Below the pieces are notes generated by a model. The model saw nothing but the letters and a program-made list of their open reading frames with translations. It ran no database searches and was not told the origin of the DNA. Below are positions 40,768 through 50,754 of a stretch of DNA of 64,000 nucleotides, piece by piece; positions within the stretch are counted from its first letter, which is position 1; every line of letters begins with the position of its first letter. The translations under genes and the position numbers were made by a program. The DNA comes from Xanthostigma xanthostigma (lineage: Eukaryota > Arthropoda > Insecta > Raphidioptera > Raphidiidae), in the NCBI GenBank assembly GCA_963575645.1, contig OY754472.1:3844001-3908000 (forward strand), given 5' to 3'.

Positions 40768-41198
40768 TTTTACCATTCCAACCCACAAGTGGGGAATGGT
40801 AAGTACTAGTTTAGGTCAAAAATCTTTTTTCAAAAATTTTACAATATCTTTCCGTTTTGAGGTCCCCCGAATCCAAAAAACATATTTTTGGAAAAAAAAC
40901 TCTGTGCGTCTGTGAACACGATACAGGTCAAACGGATGAGCGGATTGAAACCAAATTTTAGGAGGGTGTTTGGTATGCAAATTGTCTATTGTTTTTGGAG
41001 AAAATCGGCGCATGCGCAGAAGAGATATATGCTATAACGGTGTTTATTTATATATCAATGGTATACTTTTCATAACGGTTTATTATTGTATTTATTTTTT
41101 CAAGAAAGTTTCGTTAAAAAATTATTTTTCTTAACTTTGTAGTTTCGGAAATATTTTGAAAATAAAAAGAAATCAGCCGCTCTTTTGTCTTATGAACT
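40768..41198 (+). repeat. Repeat family D, 5'-half copy
   Basis: It has 'TACCATTCCAACCCACAAGT', 'AAACGGATGAGCGGATTGAA', 'GAGATATATGCTATAACGG' and 'TTTCAAGAAAGTTTCGTTA' in order, and ends near 'GCTCTTTTGTCTTATGAACT'. The second half of the unit is missing. Confidence 0.75.
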
Positions 41199-42284
41199 TT
41201 TAAGACTTGGATGTATTTTTCTCTTGAATCAAACATTTTGACTAGGCTAATTGTAATATCAATAATAAATAGAAATTAATTAAAAAAATTACAATTTATT
41301 CTTGCTAATATTTTGTGACAGTCTGTATACATATAAAGAGTGTTTGTATATAAACTTAATAATACTATGTACGTATATAGAAAGTATGTAAATATTAACC
41401 TTTGGATTTTAACTTTTAAATTGATAAAGTTTTTAAATCCGTTTGCAGAAAAGCTTTTTTTCCTGGTGTTTTATGTATTTGAAATTTTGTAATAAAACAT
41501 TTCTTCGTCTATTCGTGAAAAAATCAATCATGACTTTTAAGCATTCCCGTTCTAAATATCGCTCCCCCGTTTTTTTTGTCTGTTAATTACTTTAGATAAT
41601 ATATACTTAATTTTATTTTCTTGTTTATATATAAAACTGTACACGAAAAGAAAATTTTAGTAAAAATTACCGTTAAATTCACGGTAATCGTGGGATGCCA
41701 TGAAATTGCTGTTCAAATTACTTTTTTTGTTACAATTATTCTCAAGCACAACGTAAAATTTAAAAGAAAAGTCAATAATTTTTACTGTATTTTAACGGTA
41801 AAAAATAAGGACGTGAAAAATTAATAAGAAAAATCAATATTGTTTGCTAATTTAATTTTAAAAACTACTAAAAAACCGAATGTTTTTGCTATAGCTATTA
41901 GAAAATTTACCGGTGTCTCAAGTAGGTACCTAATTATTAATCTTAATAGTGTCCCAGAATTATGGTACACTGCGGTAATATTAGGATGAATTTAACGGTA
42001 ATTTTTAATGAAATTTTCTTTCTGTGTACTAAAGTAGGATACTAGTTTATTATTAAAAAAATTGATGGTATTTTTTTTTAATTGTAAAGCAGCCGCGACA
42101 TGATAAAGTGTGAATGGACTTTCACTCGAAAAATATCAACTGGGGTTTTCAAGGACAAGTACACCACTTTAAACAATAAACGATAGAATACAACTAGGAA
42201 ATTGGAAGAGGCTACACTGTGAGCTTTTATACGCATTATTCAATTTTGCAAAAAAAAAAGGAAATAATTTTTGGAAAATCAGCC
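41199..42284. other. AT-rich intronic stretch
   Basis: The word 'ATTACCGTTAAATTCACGGT' and related 'TTTAACGGTAA' phrases occur near 41665-41700, 41795 and 41990, suggesting repeat debris. No gene. Confidence 0.4.
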
Positions 42285-42945
42285 GATGTCAAAAAAAATC
42301 AGAAAACATTGCTAGGTCCTCAGCTGGCTCTGAGCAAAAGCCAATCAGAAAACAGTATCTTGTCACGTGGGCAACACGAACAACGCCCATAAACCGACAT
42401 GGCGTCATTCTGCTTAGAGACAATAAATCGTATATTTAATACCCTCTATATTGCTAGCAAAGATCGGGAGAAAAACTTAAACACTACGGTGCAGACGTGC
42501 AGACGTCTGTCTCAGTATGCTGTGAGTCGCGTGCGCATATCCGTGAATGGATGCGCGTCAGTTTGCACATGGAACTAAGCTGTGAAAGGGAGGTGGCTTG
42601 CTCTATTCCACTTACTAATTGCCCCAACTACAGACGCGACACTTGCGCACAACGGGGCAAGTAAAAAGTAAGAGATAGAAAACAGTCATTTGCTGTTTCA
42701 CTTCATGGGTCGCACTTTCATTTACGGCCACTAGCAATATAGAGGATATTTAATATATGGTTCTGAGATTAATAAACATGCACTTTTGTTACCGTTCTAT
42801 CACTGCGCGCGCATCAAATCTACCTATAAAGCAAGCTTGAAAAGACGTCTCGTGTGAAGCGAGCACATAAAAGCAATTAACAAAACCAGCGCTAGAAAAC
42901 TATAGTGGGGAACATTCCGACAAATCCAGCCTCGTGTCAGGTCAT
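42285..42945 (+). mobile_element. Family J element, long copy
   Basis: Interior blocks are 'AAGCCAATCAGAAAACAGTA', 'TGTCACGTGGGCAACACG', 'CTATATTGCTAGCAAAGATC' and 'GTGTGAAGCGAGCACATA', ending in 'CCAGCCTCGTGT'. It matches the inverted copy at 5950-6790 in the middle. The left end is degraded. Confidence 0.65.
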
Positions 42946-43049
42946 ATTTTTTGACAGTGCTCTCTGCAACGCGGCATAGTCTAGTTTTATAGCGAGCGTG
43001 TCACACCCTGACCTCTTCCAATTTCGATATTGTGCAGATGCGGTGTTTG

Positions 43050-43076
43050 TTTTTTTTTTTTTTTTTTTTTTTTTTT
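43050..43076. repeat. 27-base T run
   Basis: An uninterrupted run of T. It could be the reversed poly(A) tail of a retroposed copy to its left or right, but no such copy was identified. Confidence 0.8.
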
Positions 43077-43480
43077 GATTTATAACAAATAATATTTTAT
43101 ATGGTCACGAAGTGTGCCGATAGTAAATGCCGATAAGAAACGATATACAAACAGACCTGAGTGTTGTAAAACTTAGCTATCAGAGTTATCAGCAGATTAG
43201 TGTTTACATTTTGATTACTTGTTTTGATGAAAATAATACCTTCAGTTTCGGTGTGCATTGTTGCGGTGTGTTGATCGTTGACCTGGTTGTTTCTCGTTTT
43301 AAAATACACGACGGTTTGTGTTGTTCAGTACCAAATGAGTTTAAAATTTACCTTTAATTATATCATGAAAACGTGGTACGACTTCGAAATCAACGCCTCG
43401 TTTATTATTTTTTTTTTTATTAAACGTAAATGTTCTTAAAATCAGAGCGTGGTAGATTGCTAGCCTGCTACCGTAGTAGT
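43077..43480. other. Intronic stretch without an assigned gene
   Basis: Overlapping frames at 43097-43309 (minus) and 43127-43357 (plus) have no known domain. Confidence 0.4.
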
Positions 43481-43481
43481 T

Positions 43482-44165
43482 AATTACGTCAGTATTTTGT
43501 TGTGCCTCAGCCAATTGGACCATTCCAACCTCAAAAATAAAATAGATATATGCTATAACGTTGTTTTTTATATTATAATAATGGTATACTTTTTATAATG
43601 GTTTATTTTATCGTACTAGTAATTACGTTCGAATTTTGTGGTGCCTCAGCCAATTAGACCATTCCAACCCCAAAATTTAAAGAGATAATATGCTATAACG
43701 TTGTTTTTTTTATATTATAATAATGGTATACTTTTTATAACTGTTATTTTATGGTACTAGTAATTACGTCCGTATTTTGTTGTGCCTCAGCCAATTTGAC
43801 CATTCCAACTTCAAAAATAAAAGAGATCTATGCTATAACGTTGTTTTTTTTTATATTATAATACTGGTATACTTTTTATAACGGTTTATTTTATCGTACT
43901 AGTAATTACGTCCGAATTTTGTTGTGCCTCAGCCAATTGGACCATTCCAACCTCAAAAATAAAAGAGATGTATGCTATAACGTTGTATATTTATATGTAT
44001 TATAATAATGGTATACTTTTTATAACGGTTTATTTTATCGTACTAGTAATTACGTCCGTATTTTGTTGTGCCTCAGCCAATTGGATCATTCCAACCTCAA
44101 AAATAAAAGAGATATATGCTATAACGTTGTTTTTTTTTATATTATAATAATGGTACACTGTTTAT
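43482..44165 (+). repeat. Tandem array of a ~140-bp unit from family D, about 5 copies
   Basis: 'AATTACGTC' or a close variant followed by 'GTATTTTGTTGTGCCTCAGC' begins units at 43482, 43621, 43762, 43903 and 44048, spacings of 139, 141, 141 and 145 bp. Each unit contains 'GACCATTCCAACCTCAAAA', 'TATGCTATAACGTTG' and 'GGTATACTTTTTATAACGG'. These are family D words, so the array arose inside a D copy, which continues at 44165-44520. Confidence 0.85.
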
Positions 44166-44520
44166 AACGGTTTATTTTTCTATTCAATTTTTCAAGAAAG
44201 TTTTGTTAAGAATTTTTTTCTGAACTTCGAAGTTTCGGAAATATGTATTTTAAAAAATAAAAAAAAATAAGCTGTTCTTTTGTTTTGTAGATCTGTCAGA
44301 AAACAATTAGCTAAGCATGCTTTGATTAATTTTTACACGACGTGAAACATAGTATCGTATTATATAGGTAGCCATCACAACGAATAGCAAATATCGCATA
44401 TTTAAAACTAGCCATTACCCGCGTCACCGCACGCGATAACAGTCATTTTATTTTCTTTGTTATATCTAGTGTCAATATTGTTGGAATGGTTCCGTCGCCC
44501 AATTGGCTGGAATTTTTTTC
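44166..44520 (+). repeat. Repeat family D, 3' half following the array
   Basis: Continues with 'TTTCAAGAAAGTTTTGTTAA', 'AAGCATGCTTTGATTAATTT', 'AACTAGCCATTACCCGCGTC' and 'CGTCGCCCAATTGGCTGG'. It is colinear with 12430-12793. Confidence 0.75.
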
Positions 44521-45581
44521 TAAAAGAGTCAAACTTTCGAATAATCAGTTGGTTAAAATCATGGCTGGAGCCTGTTTGGTTTAATTATGATAATTATGTC
44601 CATTTCCGGAGATTCTTAACTTAAATGAACCGTCACAGTCATGCGCAGTGGCTCAAAAACCGATACAGTTTTGTTTTAGCCACTGTGCGTGACTGGCGGT
44701 TCTGGTACCGTTCGTGGAGAGGTTGGAACAGAGCTATCGTCGCGCTTCTGTAAAATAAGGCTAAACGGTAACCGAAAAAACGAACTTTAGTCGAACGAAG
44801 CTATAGGACTAAATGCTAGTTTTTATATTTTTGTAGGTAGTATTTAATGGAACTTTTAAATTGAAAGTGTAAATAAAGAACTGTTTTATAAACAATTAGT
44901 GGTGGTGAAATATTTCTTGGTGTCTAAGATTATTTCGCTCGAGTGGTTCGTGTTGGGTGTTGGATAATGAATGGAACGGACATCTTATTGCCACGCTGTT
45001 TGAATTTATTGAATACTACGAGATTTTTGTTGAATGGCGTCGCCAACATAAAGGAAACTGCAACTAGAGTCGGTGAGTTTCAGGAATTATATTTGCATGC
45101 TCTTTTTTATGGTTTAACATTATTCAGCTACGATTTTTGCGAACCGGGGCAGAAACTTGATGATGGCGCCCCCTCTCTTCAACGTTTGAAGTTTATTTTT
45201 TAGCTCTTTGAGCTCAAAAAAAAAAAAACACTTTCTTACGAAAAGATATGGCGAAAACTCGATTTTCGAAAATCGGGGTGAAAATTTTTTGAAAAAAAAT
45301 TTTTGATTTTTTTTATAGCGGGAAGTTTCGGACAAGAGATGTTTGTTTTGAATCGAAGAAGTCATTAAGCTAATAAAAAATTGCCATTTAAAATTTTCAA
45401 GTTACCCCCACTCCCCGCGACGGGGTGAAAGGATGAGGGGCTGTTTTGTGTGCACGATCCCTCCTTCAACACCACACGATTTTTGTCCCAGAAATTTTTT
45501 ATTCGAGACAAAGAAAAAGAGTTATTCCGCGGTACCGGGATTTTTTCAACACCCCGTATATCTTCGATTGGGATCGAACTA
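44521..45581. other. Intronic stretch without an assigned gene
   Basis: 44629-44703 is a small imperfect hairpin (GAACCGTCACAGTCATGCGC pairing with 'GCGTGACTGGCGGTTC'). 45115-45555 contains 'GAAAATCGGGGTGAAAATTT' and ends with 'CACCCCGTATA', a phrase typical of insect DNA-element ends. No gene was recognised. Confidence 0.4.
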
Positions 45582-45882
45582 CTGTGTAAATGGCAACGTC
45601 TCGGCTTGAAATTTCATAATTTAACAGTTGGTGTAACCGTCGGCATGAAATTTCATGATTATACAGTTGGTACTACTGCGTAAGTGTAACCGTCGGCTTG
45701 AAACTTCATAATTATACAGTTGGTACTACTTAGTGTAACCGTCGGCTTGAAATTTCATGATTATACAGTTGGTACGACTGTGTAAGTGGCAACGTCTCGG
45801 CGTGAAATTTCATAATTTAACAGTTGGTACTATTGTGTTAGTGTAACCGTCGGCTTGAAACTTCATAATTATACAGTTGGTA

Positions 45883-46476
45883 GGGTAGGACGGGGGAATG
45901 GCGTTCACTTAAGGAAAACATGGTGTATTTTTTAAATTATTTATTATAAATCAAAATTAAGAAGAGTAACAAGGTCTTTAATTATCGAGTAATCAACAAT
46001 TTAACAACAAAAGCATATATCTTTCACCTACTAGTAGTAGGAAAACATTATTAAAAAAACATGTTTGAGCGGCATTGCCCCTGACTTTGGGTAATGCCGC
46101 TCAGGGTCTCATAAAGTAGTGTCCCCAATCCAATCCGGCTGTTTTACTGCTTTGATCATAATTGTTTTTGATATTGTTGCGCTCAGCAAATTTATAAACA
46201 AGTTTACGCAAATCTGCAACACTGAGTCCATAGTATAGCGAGCCCAGCAACTTAACTTGTTCAGCACCTAATTAAAAATTAGATCAGCGCGGCCGCAAAC
46301 AAAGAAACGCTTTTCATGGTCGCATGACGCGAGCTGACTGTCCGTTTGCATCGCTGTCTATTAGAGGCCCCCTCCCCTCGCGTTTCACGCGACGTGACGT
46401 GTTGCTACGTTCCTTTTTGACAGAGTTACAGAGGTGAGCGCCATTACCCAGTGAGCGCCATTCCCCCTCCCTCCCC
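45883..46476 (-). mobile_element. pogo-like DNA transposon remnant (594 bp) inside the tandem array
   Basis: The inverted ends are GGGTAGGACGGGGGAATGGC and GCCATTCCCCCTCCCTCCCC, followed inward by a TTCACT/AGTGAG pair. TA flanks both sides (45881-45882 and 46477-46478). The array's unit resumes directly after it. A transposase fragment lies on the minus strand inside. The GC-rich palindrome 'GAGCGGCATT..AATGCCGCTC' occurs at 46067-46103. Confidence 0.8.
46101..46271 (-). pseudogene. pogo/Tigger-type transposase fragment (CENP-B-like DNA-binding region)
   Basis: The frame runs from a stop at its upstream side to TGA at 46103-46101, about 56 codons. It reads 'YGLSVADLRKLVYKFAE', 'NNIKNNYDQSSKTAGLDW' and 'GHYFMRP'. 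This is the second helix-turn-helix segment typical of pogo-group transposases (G-L-T..D-L-R.LAY..AE.N.I...F....K.AG.DW...F). The catalytic domain is absent. Confidence 0.75.
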
Positions 46477-46646
46477 TACTACTTAGTTAGTGTAACCGTC
46501 GGCTTGAAATTTCATGATTATACAGTTGGTACTACTGTGTAAGTGGCAACGTCTCGGCGTGAAATTTCATAATTAAACAGTTGGTACTACTGTGTTAGTG
46601 TAACCGTCGCGTCGGCTTGAAATTTCATGATTATACAGTTGGTACG

Positions 46647-46989
46647 GCAGTGGAGGGCATTTTCAACATGCAGGAATGATATTTTATTCATTGTATATTC
46701 AAGTAACATTTTGTATAAATGTTTGTGCATTTATTATATAAACTGAAGACTCTAAATCACTCGTTAACGCAAGTCTGATGTTTCCAAAAGGTTGTTGAGT
46801 TGTCATCTCATTCAAACTGAAAAGTAACTATATACCCACTTCACAAACTATCAAATCAAGATACGTTAACAATATTGTAGCTTGTATGCAAAACAGTCTA
46901 TTGAATAAAGTAGTTCTCTTTCTCAGTGACAGTCAAACATTGCGATTAATTGAGTTTTTTTCGTGCTGGCCAATTTTGATATAGTCTAG
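46647..46989. other. Intronic stretch without a recognised feature
   Basis: No frame or repeat recognised. Confidence 0.4.
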
Positions 46990-47138
46990 AATAATAGTAT
47001 ACCTATTGTGCGACTAGTGAGAGAAGGAGAAGATTCCATGAGCGTGAAATTTGCCGCACGAGCGTAGCGAGTGCGGTAACACGTGAGTGGAATATTCTCC
47101 TTCGATCAATAGTCGCACAATAGGTATTACTATTATTC
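46990..47138. repeat. 149-bp palindrome with nested inner hairpin
   Basis: The outer arms pair: 'AATAATAGTATACCTATTGT' plus 'GCGACTA' against 'TAGTCGCACAATAGGTATTA'. Next inside are 'GAGAAGATTCCATGAGCGTG' against 'CACGTGAGTGGAATATTCTC'. In the centre is a GC-rich hairpin, GCCGCACGAGC..GAGTGCGGT. No coding content. Confidence 0.75.
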
Positions 47139-47456
47139 AACTAGCACGAGTAATATGTAATCGGGGCCCTGATAAAAGAGGGAAAAATAATAAATCACTT
47201 CATTGATTGACGTACCCACCGCCCTCGATGCACACAAGATGGCCCTGACTTTCGCTGAACTGCGATGCTGTTTTTCATATACCTATACAAGTCGCTACCG
47301 CGTTCCTATTGGTCCAGAAACTGTGCAGTAATATATTACCGTACAGTTTCGGCTCATTATTCGCACTCTACGCGTCAACATGAAGTAATTTATTATTTCT
47401 CCCGAATTTAGCAGGGCCCCGAAATTATATATACATATTACTCACGCGTGTTGAAT
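47139..47456. mobile_element. 318-bp inverted-repeat element next to the palindrome
   Basis: The arms are 'CAACTAGCACGAGTAATATG', 'GGGGCCCTG' and 'AAATAATAAATCACTTCAT', and on the right 'ATGAAGTAATTTATTATTT', 'CAGGGCCCC' and 'CATATTACTCACGCGTGTTG'. The spacer of about 180 bp has no coding content. Confidence 0.7.
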
Positions 47457-47474
47457 AAAAATTAATAATTGTTT

Positions 47475-47588
47475 CATGGTCATATTCACTGAACTTCAGT
47501 TCATTTGTTCTTCAGGTAACTATTCCTCCGAATAAATAGCGATAATTCAATTCATCAAACAATTATGTTTACTGCAAGTGTAAAATAA
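47475..47588 (+). repeat. Family K, short fragment
   Basis: 'GGTCATATTCACTGAACTTC', 'TGTTCTTCAGGTAACTATTC' and 'AAATAGCGATAATTCAATTC' match the left end of the K unit as at 36385. Confidence 0.6.
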
Positions 47589-47589
47589 T

Positions 47590-48212
47590 ATATTCCAACT
47601 TCAAAAATATTGACATATTTTGATATAGTTTAAAAAAAAAAAAATAACATTTCTGATATTGCGTGAGATGACGTGAGTAATCGCTAGTATTCAATATGAT
47701 ATTTTCTATTCGTTGCCATGGCTAGCTACATAACATGTTCCACGTCATGTAAAAATTAATCATAGCATGCCGAACTAGTTTATTTCAATAAAACAAAAGT
47801 GCGGCTGATTTTTTTTTATTTTCAAAATATTTCCGAAACTATAAGGTTTAGAAAAAAAAATTTCTAACGAAACTTTCTTGAAAAAATAAATAGAATAATA
47901 GGCCGTTATAAAAAGTATACTATTATTATATAAAAAACATCGTTTTAGCATATATCTCGTCTGCGCATGCGCCGATTTCCCCCCAAAAAACAATAGGGCT
48001 CTTCATATTTGCATACCAAACATCCTCCCAAAATCTGGTTTCAATCCGCTCATCCGTTTGACCTGTATCGTGTTCACAGACACATAGTTTTTCTAAAAAT
48101 ATTCTTTTTGGGTTCAGGGGACCTCAAAACGTAAAGATATTGTAAATTTTTTGAAAAGTGATTTTTGACATAAACTAGTACCATTCCCCACTTGTGGGTT
48201 GGAATAGTAAAA
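47590..48212 (-). repeat. Repeat family D, inverted near-complete copy
   Basis: On the minus strand it runs from 'CCATTCCAACCCACAAGTGG' through 'CATATATGC'-type and 'AAGTTTCGTTAGAAA' blocks to 'CATTACTCACGTCATC', with all landmarks in order. Frames 47775-47993 and 48074-48325 lie inside the repeat. Confidence 0.75.
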
Positions 48213-48747
48213 TTCACTGAAAGATATAGACATGAGCAGTTTTGCCTCTTGACCGCAGATATGGAACCGGAGCGTGTTGTAAATTGCAAAAAGTGACTGT
48301 TGTTACGTTTAAAGAGCGCTGGCATTTGTGGGAATTATTTGTTCTAGTCGGCATATGCTACCCTTTTCTCTCTTCTTTAAGCATTAAATCAATGTTATCG
48401 TATCGGATGTACGGCGCGGCGCGACGGCGGCGGGGCCCTGTCTGTATCGAACTTTATACATAAATCACACATTTGTTGTTAGCTGGAACACAAATAAAGG
48501 TACACCTTGTAACCGAGTGTTCTTGCACAACCGATACTGTTATACGTACATTTTTAGGGTTCCGTACCCCAACTGGACCATATTACTAAGCCTCCGCTGT
48601 TCGTCCGTCTCTCTGTCTCATGAACCGTAATAGGTAGAGAGTTGAAATTTTCACAAAATGTGTATTTCTATTGCCGCTATAACAACAAATAATGAAAAAG
48701 CATTTTTTTATGCACAAATACAATACCTACATTCTATTCTATACATA
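48213..48747. other. Intronic stretch without an assigned gene
   Basis: 48400-48435 is GC-rich (GCGGCGCGACGGCGG). 48560-48640 has 'AGGGTTCCGTACCCCAACTG' and 'CTGTCTCATGAACCGTAATA', phrases of a common insect LINE tail. No gene. Confidence 0.45.
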
Positions 48748-49377
48748 AAGTGTGGTCACTTAAGTGTGCAACATATGGGAAAATTTTTAATTAAATGCAC
48801 AACCAAAATACAAATATTGCCAAAAGTTGGTGCATGTCCGATAATCATTTTAGGTGCTCTTAGAATTGTTGAAACTCAAATAGCATACAGGGTGTTTAAT
48901 ATCGTTGCGATACAAACATAAAGTTGTGATTCCATAAAAAATTAAAAATCTAAGTTAATTTTACAAATATGCCTGAATTTGAACAAAGTTATGCGAAATT
49001 GATTTGATTTTGAATAATTTATTAGTGTGTTTAAGGTAAGTATAAAAAAAAAATTTCAAAAAAATTATAATTTCGGTTTTTCAAAAAAAAAAATTTTTTT
49101 CTTAGAGGGTCTTGTTTTGGTATTTGGGCATAACTTTTAATTCTAAACAACTTTTTCTTATAACATTTTGCTGAATTTTTTGAAATAAGGGCACTTTACT
49201 CTTGTACAATTTTTATATTTTTTGACCCACCCTGTATGCTGTTTGAGTTTCAACAATTCTAAGAGCACCTAAAATGATTATCGGACATGCACCAACTTTT
49301 GACAATATTTGTATTTTGGTTGTGCATTTAATTAAAAATTTTCTCATAATATGTTGCACACTTAAGTGACCACACTG
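48748..49377. mobile_element. 630-bp foldback element
   Basis: The arms, about 48748-48895 and 49227-49377, are inverted copies. They share 'AGTGTGGTCACTTAAGTGTG', 'CAACCAAAATACAAATATTG', 'TCCGATAATCATTTTAGGTG' and 'CATACAGGGTG' or its inverse. The right end CACACTG is followed by TA. The spacer of about 330 bp is A/T-rich and non-coding. The frame 48658-48921 lies in the left arm. Confidence 0.75.
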
Positions 49378-49394
49378 TATACACAAACCGAATA

Positions 49395-49683
49395 AATAAA
49401 TAGAAGAATAAGTCGTATACCATTATTATATAAAAAATATCGTTATAGCATACATCTCTTCTGCGCATGTATCGATTATTTCCAAAAACAATAGGGCTCT
49501 TCATATTAGCATATTAAACATCCTCCCAAAATTTGGTTTCAATCCGTTTGACCTGTCCAAACAGACGCACAAAGTTTTTCCAAAAATATGTTTTTTGGAT
49601 TCGGGGGACCTCAGAACGAAAAAAATACTGTAAAATTTGTATCTAAACTACATAGTGCCATTCCCCACTTGAGGGTTGGGATG
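49395..49683 (-). repeat. Repeat family D, 5' half, inverted
   Basis: The minus strand gives 'CCATCCCAACCCTCAAGTGG' through 'TGGTATACGACTTATTCTTC'. Only the first half of the unit is present, and it abuts the plus-strand second half at 49684. Confidence 0.7.
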
Positions 49684-49940
49684 GTAAAAAAATCAGCCGT
49701 CCTCTTGTTTTGTTGATCTGCCAGAAATAAACTAGTTAAGCATGCTTTGATTAATTTTTACATGACGTGGCACATATTATGTAGGTAACATGGCAACGAA
49801 CAGCAAATATCATATTGAATACCAGCTATTACCCGCGTCACCTCACGCGATATCAAAATTTTATTTTCTTTATTGTACGTGTCAATATTTTAGAAGTTTG
49901 AATGGTTCCGTCGCCCGTTTGGCTGGATTTTTTTTTATAA
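49684..49940 (+). repeat. Repeat family D, 3' half, plus strand
   Basis: It carries 'CAGCCGTCCTCTTGTTTTG', 'AAGCATGCTTTGATTAATTT', 'TATTACCCGCGTCACCTCAC' and 'CCGTCGCCCGTTTGGCTGG'. With the preceding entry it forms a D unit whose first half has been inverted in place. Confidence 0.7.
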
Positions 49941-50114
49941 TACAGTCGCAAACTTAGCGAGCTGTTTTCCAACAATTCATTTTATTGCTGCGGACGTGAA
50001 CTATCCCCTTTCATTAGACTTTCAATTGTTAGATATACTTCGACGAGACCGATACAGTTGTCAGATGCAATAAAGATTCCAATAAACACACGCCAGTTAG
50101 TCGAGTATACAATA
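49941..50114. other. Short intronic spacer
   Basis: No feature recognised. Confidence 0.4.
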
Positions 50115-50269
50115 TACAATGTAAACTTCATTTAACGTCACTCGATATAACGACAAACTCCTTAAAACGTCGAAATTTCCTAACTCTTGTCGGTTCGCCT
50201 TGTTGCTCGTACAACGATACACTCTTAATAACGACAACAATCCGACACACACAACGTCCGAACATATTA

Positions 50270-50392
50270 TTTTGATCTCCTGCCCTAGCACTGGCAGTCA
50301 CCAAGTTGGGCAGGAAATCCTTATTTGTATAATATTTGGAACTTTGTAACATGTTTTTGAGGAATAAATAAATAAATAAAATAAATACGTCA
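50270..50392 (+). repeat. LINE 3' tail with TCCTGCCC hairpin
   Basis: 'TCCTGCCCTAGCACTGGCAG' and 'CAAGTTGGGCAGGAAA' form a stem. It ends in repeated AAATA units. A second copy of the same tail is at 63711-63830. 3' stem-loops followed by short tandem tails are usual in CR1/RTE-type LINEs. Confidence 0.65.
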
Positions 50393-50543
50393 TCATGGAG
50401 CAATAAACAGTGCTTGTTTGTTATTTTGTTGCCTTGTTGTCGGCGTCATGCGTACCGAAGATTCTAATAAATTCGTTCTTTTGTTTGTTGGGATTATCTT
50501 TCGATAAGTTATCATATTCTTAGTTGCCCACAAACTTGTAAAC

Positions 50544-50687
50544 ATGGCGAGTAAAAGAAAATCTTTGTGTATTGACAAAAAAGTTTTATTAATACGCGCA
50601 ATAGAGGCGGGAGGAAAGATGATTGATTTTGGAAGACGCTTTATGGGTGAATATAATATTAATGGATTATTTCTCCTCTCCGTTTAA
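50544..50687 (+). pseudogene. pogo/Tigger transposase, amino-terminal fragment
   Basis: 47 codons from an ATG: 'MASKRKSLCIDKKVLLIRAI', then 'EAGGKMIDFGRRF', then unrelated sequence and a stop. The S-K-R-K-S-L opening and following helix match the first helix-turn-helix of CENP-B/Tigger transposases. The rest of the protein is deleted. Confidence 0.7.
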
Positions 50688-50754
50688 CGACAACTCTCAA
50701 TAACGCCACAAAGTGCACAGTCCCTTAAGTGTCGACATATAAAGTTTACACTGT

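Larger units (their letters stand above)
45582..46646 (+). repeat. Tandem array of a 47-55-bp unit, split by an insertion
   Basis: Units carry 'GTGTAACCGTCGGCTTGAAA', 'TTTCATGATTATACAGTTGG' and 'TACTACTGTGTAA'. A second subtype has 'GTGGCAACGTCTCGGCGTGA' in place of the first phrase. About six units lie before and three after the insertion at 45883-46476. The two subtypes alternate irregularly, which points to a higher-order repeat. Confidence 0.8.
50117..50753 (+). mobile_element. Family N: pogo/Tigger-type element with transposase start and LINE tail insertion
   Basis: The ends CAATGTAAACTTC and AAGTTTACACTG are each flanked by TA. The left subterminal 'ACGACAAACTCCTTAAAACG' parallels the 22436 copy. 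A LINE tail with hairpin TCCTGCCC..GGGCAGGA and an (AAATA)n end (about 50270-50392) sits inside. The remaining coding fragment is listed separately. Confidence 0.7.

Noticed and set aside
43097..43357. Gene in overlapping plus- and minus-strand frames
   Set aside because: Mirror frames in a stretch next to a 27-base T run, without recognisable domain.
43482..44165. CRISPR-like array
   Set aside because: Units are contiguous 140-bp tandem repeats without unique spacers, in a eukaryotic intron.
44943..45203. 86-codon frame, with a second protein-like reading in another frame, as an exon
   Set aside because: A GTGAGT follows near 45074 and one frame looks protein-like, but no known family is recognised and the acceptor side is unclear.
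48397..48463. aPKC exon with an R-R-G-A-R-R-W-like stretch
   Set aside because: The Arg-rich reading here (GC-rich GCGGCGCGACGGCGG) does not continue into the expected C1-domain sequence in any frame.
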